64,000 nt of DNA. It comes from Limonium bicolor (lineage: Eukaryota; Streptophyta; Magnoliopsida; Caryophyllales; Plumbaginaceae). The stretch lies in contig CM041777.1 in assembly GCA_023374045.1 (NCBI GenBank), positions 463,789,827-463,853,826 on the forward strand. Direction: 5' to 3'. The position numbers and the translations under genes were made by a program. Shown one piece after another: positions 32,503-43,620 of the stretch (position 1 is its first letter; each line of letters begins with the position of its first letter). Under the pieces are notes generated by a model. That model searched no databases. It had not been told where the DNA came from and worked only from the letters and a program-made list of their open reading frames with translations.

Positions 32503-33556
32503 CTATTTTTCGACATAAATTCATTGCCCCATCTTTCGAGCCTCGGCACTTACCATTAATTAAGTGTCGTGTTCGAGGGGGTACATAGGGTAATCCCTTG
32601 GGATTATCCGCTCTTTTACAACAAAAAATGATTTTCTGGTTTTAAAAAAAAAAAACTTTAAGAGAGACAATTCTGAATAAACCAACCCAACATTTCCATT
32701 AGAGCTTTAGGACCCATAAATGCTTATTAACCAACTCTAAAGTCACCTAGGACCTCCAATTCCTGAAGACTCCCAGAAACCTGAATCATCTTCAAAACTC
32801 GAATACCTGCAAACCAAATACCCTCTTCCATACTCCATCATCCTTAAAACCCGAATCGCTCTCCAACACTTTCTACTTCCAAAACACCTGAAAAACCCGA
32901 CCATTTCAAAATCCCAACTTCGCAAACACAAAACTCCTCAAATCAGCCAAGTGATTCAAATACCCTTTAACTCCACCAAGAATGACCAAAATGCCCTTTT
33001 ACTCCGCAAAACTCCCTTCATTCTCTTAATTCCTTGAAGGCCCGAAACAACCTCAAGATCTTTCAGAACAAGTAGAACCTCTCCAACACTTCAACCAGAC
33101 CAACTCCAATACCGGCCTCATCCTCACCCCTCACTCAATCCTATCCTTGGCTTTTTTAAATGAATCTCTCTAATAAGGTTTTGAAAGAAGACAATCCCGA
33201 CAATTGGAGACCGAGGTTTCCTCGGGCACCAATCCGAAGTCGTGGTCGTTGCCACTTCTAAGGGGTAACCCAGTGCGAACCCACACAGAATCTCTAGTAT
33301 GATCAGATAAGTCCTATCCATGGGCAACAAATCATCAGAGTCAACCAACGGTTCTTAGAACCCTTCTTCCCTCCCTTCCTAGTTCCTTAGGTCAAACTAG
33401 GTGGCGACTCTAGTCAATGCCGCCTTATAGAGGCATAAGTCCGCGTGGAGCCCATTGAGAGCGGGTGTAGTGCACACTTACACTCCCCTTATGCTTTCTG
33501 GGAAAGACGGACGATTAAGTAGGTATTTGAGGGTTGCCAGAATAACGGGTTTCCGC
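32503..33556. other. 3' part of the Tat/Ogre-like region
   Basis: No gene. It includes GTTCGAGGGGGTACATAGGG (~32571), typical of plant LTR 3' parts, and the PBS-like TGGCGACTC at 33402. The end CCCTCCACA meets unrelated LTR sequence at 33557. Confidence 0.4.
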
Positions 33557-35328
33557 CCTCCACAAAATGGCAATTTCTACTCAATGATTCTCAATCTATC
33601 CTTACTTACTTAAACAACTCCCAATACACCATTTACAACCCTACTCAACCACACTCTTTCTTCCTGTTACAAACCAAAGTAATAACCACACACATTTTCC
33701 TCTCTGGAAATATCCATGTTCTTTCCTCTGCAGCAGCACACAAGTCCCTAAATTCCTAACCAAAATTTGACAGAGTTTCTCCACATTCTTAAGTATTCTC
33801 ACCACCTCAATTTTCTCATCAACACAGTTTACATCCCTGCTCAATATATACATTATTCCCACACAACATACTAATACTCACTGCACACTTACCATTCACA
33901 CTTAACAATTTATTACTTGTTTTCAAAGGCTTCAACTACCAATACAATCCACATTATTACACCCATTCCTTTCCTACTGTTACGGTTTTAAACCATTGCT
34001 AAAACCATATACTTACATACACAACCATTAAAAACTGTACAGAGGCACTTCATTACCTTGTGTTTTGATTCCTCTTTTCTATTCTCTCTTTCTCTCTTCT
34101 TGTTCTCTTCCGTCTTGTTCTTGTTTCTTGATTTACTTAGGCCAAGCTACAGCCAACGTACAAGACACACACATACCAAAAGCTAGTAAGTTTTCTAACT
34201 CACGTATTAAACCCTAGCTTATGAGAAATTACTTAAACTCTTATAAAGTCTTACCTTGACTTCTAAATGGGGTTTTGGATAGTGAAATGGAAGTGCTTCA
34301 GTCCTCATGGTGGAATGAAAATCGACTGAGCAATGGAATAGTGTACGCATGTGAGTTTTTGATTTTTACAAGAGAAGATGGAAAAGAGAGGAGCTTTTGT
34401 CTACTTCTTACCTTAGAACATGGAGAAGAAGGTAGATCCTGAAATGGTGCTCTCAAAGCTCTAGACCGATAATACCCTCAAAACTAAAGTTGGTGGTTTT
34501 AGATTTTTGAAAGGTGTAGAACGATCTCCTTGACGATACGAATCCAACGGTATGGTTTTTGTAGCATTTGGTGGTGGTTTGAGGTTTCAAAAGTGGAGAG
34601 GAAGATGGCTCTGTGGGTGGCTGCTTAAATCGCCATGGCTAACAGAGAGGAAGAAGAGAGTGCTGGGCAGCAAAATAAAACGTGAGGGAGAGTTGTGAGG
34701 GAGGAGAGAGATTACTCTTTTTGCTTTTTATTTGTTTTGTTTGTTAGCACATAAGGAGGGAATTAAGAGAGGGGTGTGAGAGAGAGCAGTTCGGCCCATA
34801 CAGCACACACACACACTCACTTACATTTTTATTTTCAAAGTGGCACATTAATTTATTTTTACACTATTACCCCACAACTTCCCGTTTTTGACAGTTTAAA
34901 CTATTTTCTCGTCTTATTGATTTTATTGGCTCTGGGCCTTCACTAATGTTTATTAGTGACTATTTAGTTGAACAAAATTATTACGAGTCTATTTGACCCG
35001 CTTAAAGACACGTTTTCCCGGTTACCTCGAAAAATGCGCTTTAATGTTCATTAGTGATTTTAATCCATTTTAAGGATCCATTTTCTTCGGGATTTGTTCC
35101 TAATATTTATTTAGGCTCAATTAAGCCTTTAGAATCCTTATATTACGCTAACCGAGGTCTCATACCTCCTATGGTTATTTAACGCTTATTTAGCGTTCGT
35201 CGCTTTTTAAGCGTTTCTTTATTTTCTTTTGCATTTATTTTTCCTTACCAATATTACTTAAGCATTATTAGGGTCTTAAACACCTATTAGGATAATTTAA
35301 TCGCCATATTTAAGGTCGGGGTATTTCA
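33557..35328 (-). mobile_element. Truncated LTR, TGAAATACCCC group
   Basis: On the minus strand it begins TGAAATACCCCGACCTTAAA at 35328. It continues with blocks shared with the LTR at 38.5-40.6 kb (the AACTTCCCGTTTTTGACAG region, U3 repeats of AACGCT/AGCGTT type, a CT-rich leader). It is cut at about 33557 before any hairpin array or LTR end. Confidence 0.7.
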
Positions 35329-36363
35329 TGACCGCTTCGCTTGACTCATCCCAACATAAAGGTGTACGGCAAGGTCTACCGTATAGGGCTTGGAAAGGCC
35401 ACATCTTAATCGAGGCGTGGTAACTATTATTATACGAGAACTCGATAAGGTGAAGCTTATCTAACCAACTCCCTGAAAGTCTAAGGCACATGCCCGAAGC
35501 ATGTCCTCCAATGTCTGGATGGTTCTTTCCGTCTGACCGTCGGTCTGAGGATGGAAGGCGGTACTCAGCTTCAATTCTATACCCAACGCTTCCCTTGTAG
35601 CTCTCCTGTATCTCGAAAGAAATCTGGTGTCGTGATCAGATACTATGGTCTTTGGGACTCCGTGGTGTCTGATAATCTCCTTGTCGAATAGTTCAGCTAG
35701 CTTCACTACCTTCCAGGTGTCCTTCATCGGTATGAATCTGGCAACCTTTGTAAGGCGATCAACTACAACCCAGATCATGTTGAGTCCTCCCCTAGCAGGT
35801 GGGAGTCCTACAACAAAATCCATGGAGATATCATGAAAGTTCCACTCCGGAACTGGCATCGATTGTACCATCCCGCCCGGTCTACGATGTTCAAACTTTA
35901 CTTTCTGGCATGTCAAGCATCTCAATACGAATTCTGTCACATCCGATTTCATTCCAGACCACCAGAAGTACCTCTTCATGTCTTTGTACATCTTGGAGGC
36001 TCCTGGATGGACTGATAATGTGGAACTGTGTGACTCTCGCAGGATGCGATCCTTTAGCTCAGCATTGCTTCGGGGAACGCATAACCTGCCATTCAATCGA
36101 ATCAGACCATCTTCTTGTAGCTTGAAGTCATACTTCTTCTTCTTAAATGTACCATCTGTGATCTTCTGTCTGATTTCGGTCATGTAAGGGTCGCTCAACT
36201 GAGCGTCTCGCACCTCGTCAACCAAGCTAGAAGAAGCGAGTAGTGAATGGAGCGAGTGTGCTCGACGGCTCAGGACATCGGCTACAACGTTTGCCTTCCC
36301 TTCCTTATACTGCAAGTTGATGTCATAATCTGAAAGAAATTCCATCCATCTTCTCTGTCTCAA
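35329..36363 (-). pseudogene. Ty3/gypsy integrase, C-terminally cut by an LTR
   Basis: Zinc-binding HHCC region (ESHSSTLSVHPG, LRCLTCQK). The core has catalytic residues visible in ISMDFVVGLP, VSDHDTRFLS and QTDGQTERT. One frameshift lies near 35480, after which FSYNNSYHAS and ALYGRPCRTPLCW are seen. Homology stops after CWDE, and at 35328 the LTR sequence begins. The C-terminal domain is absent. Confidence 0.85.
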
Positions 36364-36985
36364 ATTCAGTTCTTTCTGGTGAATACATCTGTAAGCTCTT
36401 ATGGTCGGAGTAGATGGTGATGCTTACCCCATAGAGATAGTGTCGCCATATCTTCAAGGCGAAGACAATGGCTCCTAACTCTAAGTCGTGAGTCGGGTAA
36501 TTCTCCTCATGCTTTTTCAGCTGGCGGGAGGCATAAGCAACAACCTTGCCATGCTGCATGAGTACGCATCCCATTCCTTTGCCTGATGCATCACAGTATA
36601 CCTCAAATCCCTCTATGCCCTCTAGAAGAGTAAGGACGGGCGCTGAGGTCAATGAGTCTTTAAGTTTCTGAAATGATAACTCGCACTCGTGTGTCCATAC
36701 AAACGGTGCATCTTTGTTCATCAATGTAGTCATGGGCTTAGCGACTTTCGAGAAGTCCCTTACAAATCTCCGGTAGTAACCGGCTAGACCAAGAAAGCTC
36801 CTGAGGTCGGTAACAATCTTAGGTCTAGGCCATGATCGTACAACTTCTATCTTAGAAGGGTCCACTGAGATACCTGCGCTCGAGATGACATGTCCGAGGA
36901 ATGATACCTGATCAAGCCAGAACTCGCATTTGGAGAACTTCGCATACAGCTGGTTCTCGCGCAGTGTCTCTAGCACTTTCCTCAA
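36340..36985 (-). pseudogene. RT C-terminus and RNase H
   Basis: Resumes in a new frame with the RT connection ([38 protein letters not shown]). RNase H follows: [18 protein letters not shown] and the [19 protein letters not shown] helix, then TIYSDHKSL. The acidic residues are present. The frame fails near 36350, before integrase. Confidence 0.85.
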
Positions 36986-37470
36986 ATGGATTTCATGTTC
37001 CTCTGCTGATTTGGAATATACAAGTATGTCGTCGATGAGACCACAACTGAAGTGTCTAACTGCTCACTGAATAGTCGATTCATGCGGTCCATGAATTTAG
37101 CTGGTGCGTTTGACAAACCGAATGGCATCACTGTGAATTCGTAGTGGCCATATCTGGTACGGAATGCCGTTTTCTCAATGTCTTGTTCTTTGATTGCAAT
37201 CTGATGATACCCAGAACGGAGGTCGATCTTGGAGAAGACTGAAGCTCCGTTCAGCTGGTCGAATAGGTCGTCGATGCGTGGCAATGGGTATTTATTCTTG
37301 ATTGTAACCGCATTCAGCTCGCGGTAGTCAATACAAAGTCGGAGGCTACCGTCCTTCTTCTTCACAAAGAGGACCGGTGCTCCCAGGGTGATACGCTCGG
37401 GCGTATGAACCCTTTGTCGAGTAAGTCACGTAACTGCTCTTTCAATTCTGTCATTTCGGCAGGTGCCATG
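36985..37470 (-). pseudogene. Ty3/gypsy reverse transcriptase, N-terminal half
   Basis: [48 protein letters not shown] (first catalytic Asp) and [14 protein letters not shown] are intact. A frameshift near 37040 falls right at the position of the catalytic DD box, so that motif is lost from the open frame. A second frameshift precedes the domain near 37385. Confidence 0.85.
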
Positions 37471-37518
37471 CGGTACGGTGCCCTAGCAATGGGACCGGTA
37501 CCTGGCAATAGGTCAATT

Positions 37519-38100
37519 TCAAATTCTACTGCTCTCGTGGTGGCATGCCGGGTAGCTCCTTAGGGAATACATCAGGAGATTCGGATACAATCGGTACATC
37601 ATCACTGAACTCTGGATCTCTCTCCAGGTCTGCACATAACACAGATATACTTCTTGGCCCTTTCTGAGCTCCCGGTACATAGCCATAGCAGATATGAGTG
37701 TGGTCGAAGGCTCTCTCGGTCTTTGGCGGTAAGATACGGTAACCCCAGAAGGACTCTTGAGCAGCAATCGATGCTCGGCGCAGAGGATTCTACCCTTGTG
37801 CCGCTCCAACCAATTCATTCCGATAATTAAGTCGAATCCCAATCCATTGAATTCGCTGAAGGAAATGGGAAACGCTTCGTTTTTTATTTCGATGGTGGCT
37901 GATTGGTAGTATTTGGTGCACTTTACTCGCTCCTTCGATGGAATAGTGACCATGAAGTTCGGTAGCTCATCCGCATCTAGCTTCAACCTCTTCACAAAGG
38001 ATGGTGATACGAAAGTGTGAGAGGCGCCGGAGTTGAATAATACATTGGCATCAATGCCATTTACTGGGAAAGTTCCCGTTAAGATGGTGCGCTTGTGCCG
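37519..38100 (-). pseudogene. Retropepsin-like protease, inactivated
   Basis: The segment starts with TGTFPVNGIDANVLF, followed by NSGASHTF where the family has a catalytic DSG, so the active-site Asp reads Asn. GFDLIIGMNWLERH follows, as expected downstream of the protease core. The frame breaks near 37540 before the linker to RT. Confidence 0.75.
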
Positions 38101-38160
38101 CTTCTGCCTTGTGCTTCGGTGAGGATGCTCAGGTTACCTTCGGTACCGAGCCCACAACCT

Positions 38161-38483
38161 ATTGAAGTCACAAGTGATTAAGTAATGATGGTGGACACAA
38201 GTGGAATTTAAATCAACACTGCTCTTTATTGATAACCAACCATCATACATGTCGTGTCTCTAATACACGTTACTAATACATTACATGATATTACGAATTT
38301 AATACTTTCTAAAGGTAAGGTTCAGGCGTCCTGGTTTCATGTGTTGGCATTGATTATTGCCGGTGGTGCCGTATTCAACTTGATCTTGTTGATCCCGTGA
38401 TACAGCATCCTAGAGTTTCCACCCATGATTAGGACATCTCCTGATATTACGAATTTAATACTTTCTAAAGGTAAGGTTCAGTA
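38161..38483. repeat. Short segment with a 39-bp direct repeat
   Basis: GATATTACGAATTTAATACT and its downstream 19 bp occur at ~38289 and again at ~38443 with near-identical sequence. No coding is recognised. It joins the pol fragment to the LTR on the right and replaces gag and the leader. Confidence 0.7.
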
Positions 38484-40564
38484 GTGGCTGAAACTCTCGA
38501 ACTGTTTTCCATATATGGTCCGGGAGTTGTACAAGGGACCAAGTCCCGGACCCAAATTCCAGCGAAGTCTCGGCCCTTTTTTTAGCATGGTCCGGGAGCT
38601 TGTATGGGGACCAAGTCCCGGACCCAAGTTGCAGTGGAGTCTCAAATGAAATTTTGATGCAGTCCGGGACTTCCTACATAAGGCAAGTCCCAGACCCTGC
38701 TACGAATTTGACAGATTTCCAGTTTTCTTTGTCTGTTACAACCCCAAATTTTGCCTAATTATCCCCATTGTCCCTACACTTAATCCCACATATTTTAGCA
38801 CCTAATTAGTCACCTAATCAGTTTAAATCCATTACTAATCTGTTACACCCTTTTATACTAATTCACTCACCCATTTTCTTAAGTTTTCATTTCAGCACTT
38901 ACAACATTCTTCTAAGTTGCATTTTGCTACAGATTTAACTCTCATCTTCTACATCCTTAGCTTCCTCTTATAATGTCATTCCTAGAGCTCACAATACACA
39001 TGTTATCTCTCATAACCTACCAACTAAACAGCTCCAATTAAAAGCTGTTACAACACATACTTCACCTAGTTTCTAGTTTTTTAAGTGTTCTAATTCTAGA
39101 TAAATTTTGACATAACCTCCCTAAAATCTTACATTCTCACCACATTGTTTCACTCTTGTAAATGATCTATCCCACCTGTTTAAAGCCAATACAAATATGC
39201 TCAATCACTCATACACAAATACCATCCTAACAACATTAGAAATTCCTGCACTTTACATGTCAATTTCCATTTAGGTTTCAATAGTTTTTAAATGTCTTTT
39301 AAAGGTTCAAAATACTTATATTCTCCTACACATTACACTATCACTACACTACTAATTACAATACTCATTTTAGCCTCCTAAAAATCTGTTACATACATGT
39401 ACATACAAGGCTACATAAAAGAATGTAATTTACCTTGTTGCTTTACTAGTTCCTCCTTCCTTCTTCCTTCTTCTTTCCTTTTCTCCTCTTCTCACCGGTT
39501 ACAGCACTCCACAATCTAAACTACAACCCATTCACATACACCATTTTAATACTAAACTAACCCTAAGCATTATATAAGCTCTAATGTAATTTCTAGGGTT
39601 TATGAATTACTTGGAGCAGCTCAAGAACAAACTTCCCCACCTTCCAAGAGAGCCAAAATCGGCTGGGTACAAGAGGGGCAAACAAGAGTTTAACTAGATT
39701 TTCGTTTTGCCCTTAAAGCTAGAAAAAGATGGAGTTTTTGAGAATATTTTTACCTCACAAGAACAAGGAGAATGAGGTGGTGCTAATGGTAGTCTTGAAG
39801 CTCCAAACATACCCATAAAAACGAAAGTGCTCCTTTTTAGATTTTGGAAAGAGAGAATCGTAGCTCTTGATGAGAGGATTCCAATGGTGTAGTTTTTGTA
39901 ATTTTTGGAAGAGATTTGAGAGGGTTACAAGAGGAGAGAAGAGAGTTTTGTGTTGTTTTTTCTTATTCCTCCATTGCTGTCGCCTGCTTGGGGAAGAAGA
40001 AGGAAATCAGAGAAAAGGGAGGGAGTGGGTATGTGAGTGTTGTGAGGAGAATAAGGGAATTGGAGAGAGAGTGTGAGAGTGGGGTAGTATAGTTTACTTT
40101 TTGATTTGTAAATGTTTTTGTCTTTTGTGAGTAAAAGAGAAATAAAAAAGGTGTGAGTGGGGATGTGCAATCGGACCCATACAGAACCCATAAGGGTTTT
40201 AAAAATCCATTTTACAATATTGGACACATAAGTCTTGATTATTTATTTTCTACCCCACAACTTCCCGTTTTTGACAGTTTTTACTAATTTCTCGTTTATT
40301 GATTTTATTGCTTCTAAAGCTTCACTAATATTTATTAATAATTATTTAGTTGACCAAAATTGTTACGAGTCTATTTAACCCGCTTAAAGACACGTTTCCC
40401 TGGTTACCTCGAAAAACGCGCTTTAAGGTTCGGTAATGTTTTTAAACCGTTTTAAAGATCCGTTTTCTTCGGGATTGGCTCCCTTATGATTATTTATACT
40501 TAATTAAGCTTCTAAATTATTCATTAGCCTAATTAATCACTATTTTTAATTACGGGGTATTTCA
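38484..40564 (-). mobile_element. Truncated LTR with hairpin array, TGAAATACCCC group
   Basis: On the minus strand it begins TGAAATACCCCGTAATTAAA at 40564. It shares AACTTCCCGTTTTTGACAG and downstream leader features with 33557-35328. It reaches the hairpin array at 38517-38697 and is cut shortly after, so the LTR 3' third is missing. Confidence 0.75.
38517..38697 (-). repeat. Hairpin array, GGTCCGGGA type
   Basis: Three units start at 38517, 38589 and 38661 (spacing 72 bp). Arms are GGTCCGGGA and TCCCGGACC around an inner GGGACC; the third unit has a variant CCCAGACC. The linker contains ATTCCAGCGAAGTCTCGG on the plus strand. Confidence 0.85.
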
Positions 40565-43078
40565 TTAATAGTATAGGTTTAGTTTAACTTATTAGTCCCT
40601 TCATATTCTATTTTCTATAAGGTATTTTATTTCCTTTAGTTATTTAATGTATATATATACTAGGATTTATTCAAGACATCCTTTATGTAGTTTTATTGCA
40701 TTTAATTATTTATATTAACTTTTACACATATCTACAACCAACATATGGTTTATAAAATAAAGTATTTTCCTTAGTTTAAATCAAGTATATTAACCTCCAC
40801 ATTATATCATTAATATAAATGTAGATTAATTTAATTCCTTGATTTAACCTAAGTTACTATTTTATCTCTTTTGTATACATATATATTTCACATAAAAGTT
40901 TATACCTAAAATATTTACTAACATTCTGTATTAAATGTTAGTTTAATCTTATTATATTATTCCCCACCTATAAAGTTCATTAATCAACTACTTTAATTTT
41001 TGGTTACATTAAAACCATATATTATAAGATAACTTTGAAAAATTCATAAAAACAATTTTTAGACCCATTTACACTTGTCTAAATATTCCCAAATTTAATA
41101 TATAGTTACTATGATATTCTAGACATATTATAAAAATTTTATTTCATAAAATATCTTGAGTAATTATCTAATAAATCCAAAATACTCCGAACTTACAAAA
41201 ATTATAACTTTCGTTTAGTAACTCAAAAAATATTAATTTACATCGAAATAAACTATATTTTATAAGGAATCTATGGTTAAAAGTTCGGATTAAAATACAT
41301 TAGGGAGGGTCATTAAATTAATCTAGCAAGTTAGGGTTTAATTCTGGAATTTATGTAACTTAATATATTTATAATTTCCCACGTTTTAATCTCGGCCATC
41401 CATTCCTATAACCCACGATCGGATGGCCCAATTTACTCGAGTTCTTCAGAAAGCCCCAACCAAATCCTAGTACGTTTTCACCGATTCCTCAAGATCTACA
41501 GAACCGAATTCGATATGATTCTTGTTTCGTTGGATTCGAAATCGAAAGCCGATTACAATGGTATCAATTTCATCAATTATTATGCACAGCTCATGGATTT
41601 CGATTCTGGGTTTCTCTTTACAATGGTATCAATTGCAACAAATTCTCCCTATACAATGCATCACAGGCTAAATCGGTAGTTGGGTTAGGTCGGAAATGAA
41701 AAAACGAATAGCAATAGCGGAGGAATTGGTCGGAAACTCACCAGAGAAGCGCCGGTAAAGAGAAATCAAAATCGATTTCCAGAAAAGTTCGAACTTCAGG
41801 CAGTTCGAGTAGCGAACTTTGTAGATCTATAAAATACGTTCAAGATCGAATTAGGCTACGTTTTTGGGCTTAATCGAAAGAGGGGATATAGCTCTATATA
41901 TTGATAGCAAGAACTTAATCTGATTTGTAATATACAGATAGAAATCTAAACCAAATGTTACAAGTTTATACCTTGCGTTTTTCTATGATTTTATGTGCAT
42001 GACAAATCGGAAACTTTAGACTCTTCGTTATTGCACACGATTGTGGATTAGCCTTGGGTGTAAACATGAAAGTTATAAAGGAATTAGAGATCTACAAAAT
42101 GAGCTATAGAACTCGAAGGTTTTTGAGAGATGAAGACGTTATGATAATGACAAAAATCGGGTTTACCATTAGTTTTTGGAAATTCTGGGCAGGAAACTCA
42201 CGAGCTGAATCAGGTGATGAACTTTTGACGATTATCTGTACAAATTGGTAGTGATTCAGACTTAGATGTCTAAATAGAAGTTGAATAAGAATTAAAGAGC
42301 TTTAAAATGAGCAATGGAACAACGGATTTGGCTCAAAAGAGAGAGTTATGACTAGCGCAAAATCAGACGTTTTACTTGAATAATCTGGATTTCTTGGTTC
42401 ATCAGGATGAGAGTCAAATTTGAGATGGCATAACATTTTGTTTGAGGCAAATTAGGTTTAACTTGATAGATGGTTAAAAACTAGGTTAAAAGGAGAAGAG
42501 AATGGTGAAGGTTTTACGGAAATTGGATGAGTAGAAATGAAAGTTATGATCGTCTAAAGATGGGCACATGACCAGATAGTTGCTGAGTATACTTAGCCAT
42601 TTTTTGGGGGATTCTGGCGAAGCTGACGTGGCGCCACCCCGAGGCGCGCGTGGCTGAGTCAGCAATCCTAGCCACGTCAGAAATCTTCAAAATTTTGGCT
42701 CTAAACTTCATTGTATCATAACTTTGGCTAGGATGATCCGTTTATAACGTTCTTATTATCAATCTTATTCGTTTTCCATAACCTTTTTATTGGTATAGGT
42801 TTCATGGGCTGGTTTGACCTTTTTAAAAAAGTCAACCCTTGCAAGGCTTAAGAAGCTTTAAGGTTTCTATGATTTTCAATTGACTTTTATGATTCAAATC
42901 AATGCTGTAGATATTTCTAAAATCTTTATAATATAGTTGCAGTGTCTAGGAATTTTCCCAAGATTTATTGACTTATAAATCTTATTATTAAATTCATAAT
43001 ACTAATAATGTGTATTTAATAGTATTATTTAGGGTTTTAATAGAAGAAATCCCCTAAATTAATTTATCGGGTATTTCC
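40565..43078 (-). mobile_element. LTR of a second subfamily (TAAATTAATTTA start)
   Basis: On the minus strand it begins GGGGAAATACCCGATAAATT near 43078. It matches 52448-53521 over most of that segment: AATTTAGGGGATTTC, CAATAAATCTTGGGAA, AACGGATCATCCTAGCC, CTGACGTGG and CTTTCGATTAAGCCC. It is cut at 40564 by the LTR to its left. Confidence 0.65.
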
Positions 43079-43606
43079 CCACATCGATTCACACAATCAA
43101 TAGTCAAACATTAATTTCATTTTCTATCTTTTTAATCTTTCTAGTCATAATCACCCATCAATACATTTCAATTTCTAAAATTCATTTACTCATTACTAAT
43201 CATCTCATTGATTGTTACTCCATTTATCTTCGACTACTATACCCAAGAATTTCAAAAGTTAGTTTCCAATTAGTTTTTCTATCCTCCAATTATTCACAAA
43301 TACAATCAATTCAAGTTACCTAGGGGACTCACTTCCCACTAGGTTCAACATCGGTTTCATACCCATTTATACTCATCAAGTTTCCCAACATACTCATTCC
43401 TCATACTATTATCAATCGGGGTTCTCATTCCTCTGGAGTCTCTCTACTCCTTTCCACTTCAAATCTCATAAATAATCAAATTTACACAATGAGTGGATAC
43501 AAATGTTTATGTAAAATAGGTACCAATCATCAAACAAATTCTTTTGCGCTATGCACATTGTAGTTTACGCACTTGTAACGTAAACATACACTTCGTAGTT
43601 TTCGCT

Positions 43607-43620
43607 CTACCCCCCTTAAA
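43607..43620 (-). other. PPT-like purine tract inside the LARD
   Basis: TTTAAGGGGGGTAG on the minus strand, the same as the true PPT at 58532-58550. Here it lies ~530 bp before the LTR rather than next to it. It is preceded by GATTACTTGGGCGTAATCC. Confidence 0.5.

Larger units (their letters stand above)
25081..33556 (+). mobile_element. Probable Tat/Ogre-like long LTR region spanning an assembly gap
   Basis: Starts TGTAGACACC at 25081 against the truncated LINE and can be followed to CCCTCCACA at 33556. It holds a TATA box with CT-rich leader, tRNA-like boxes, a minisatellite and a GGCCCA-rich zone. TGGCGACTC at 33402 resembles the first 9 nt of a tRNA-Arg PBS used by Ogre-type elements, so the LTR may end near 33394. 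No 5-bp TSD is found (ctcga left, aaatg right). Subtracting the duplicated ~2.0 kb around the gap gives ~6.4 kb. The clade and exact ends are uncertain. Confidence 0.45.
35329..38160 (-). mobile_element. Decayed chromovirus-type Ty3/gypsy pol
   Basis: Order protease - RT - RNase H - integrase, which defines Ty3/gypsy. The sequence type ([29 protein letters not shown]) is that of the Tekay/Del-like chromoviruses. Gag is missing on the right and the integrase C-terminus with any chromodomain is missing on the left, where an LTR begins. Frames change near 37540, 37385, 37010, 36350 and 35480. Confidence 0.88.

Noticed and set aside
35329..38160. Functional Ty3/gypsy polyprotein
   Set aside because: Several frameshifts, protease active-site change, missing gag and missing integrase C-terminus.
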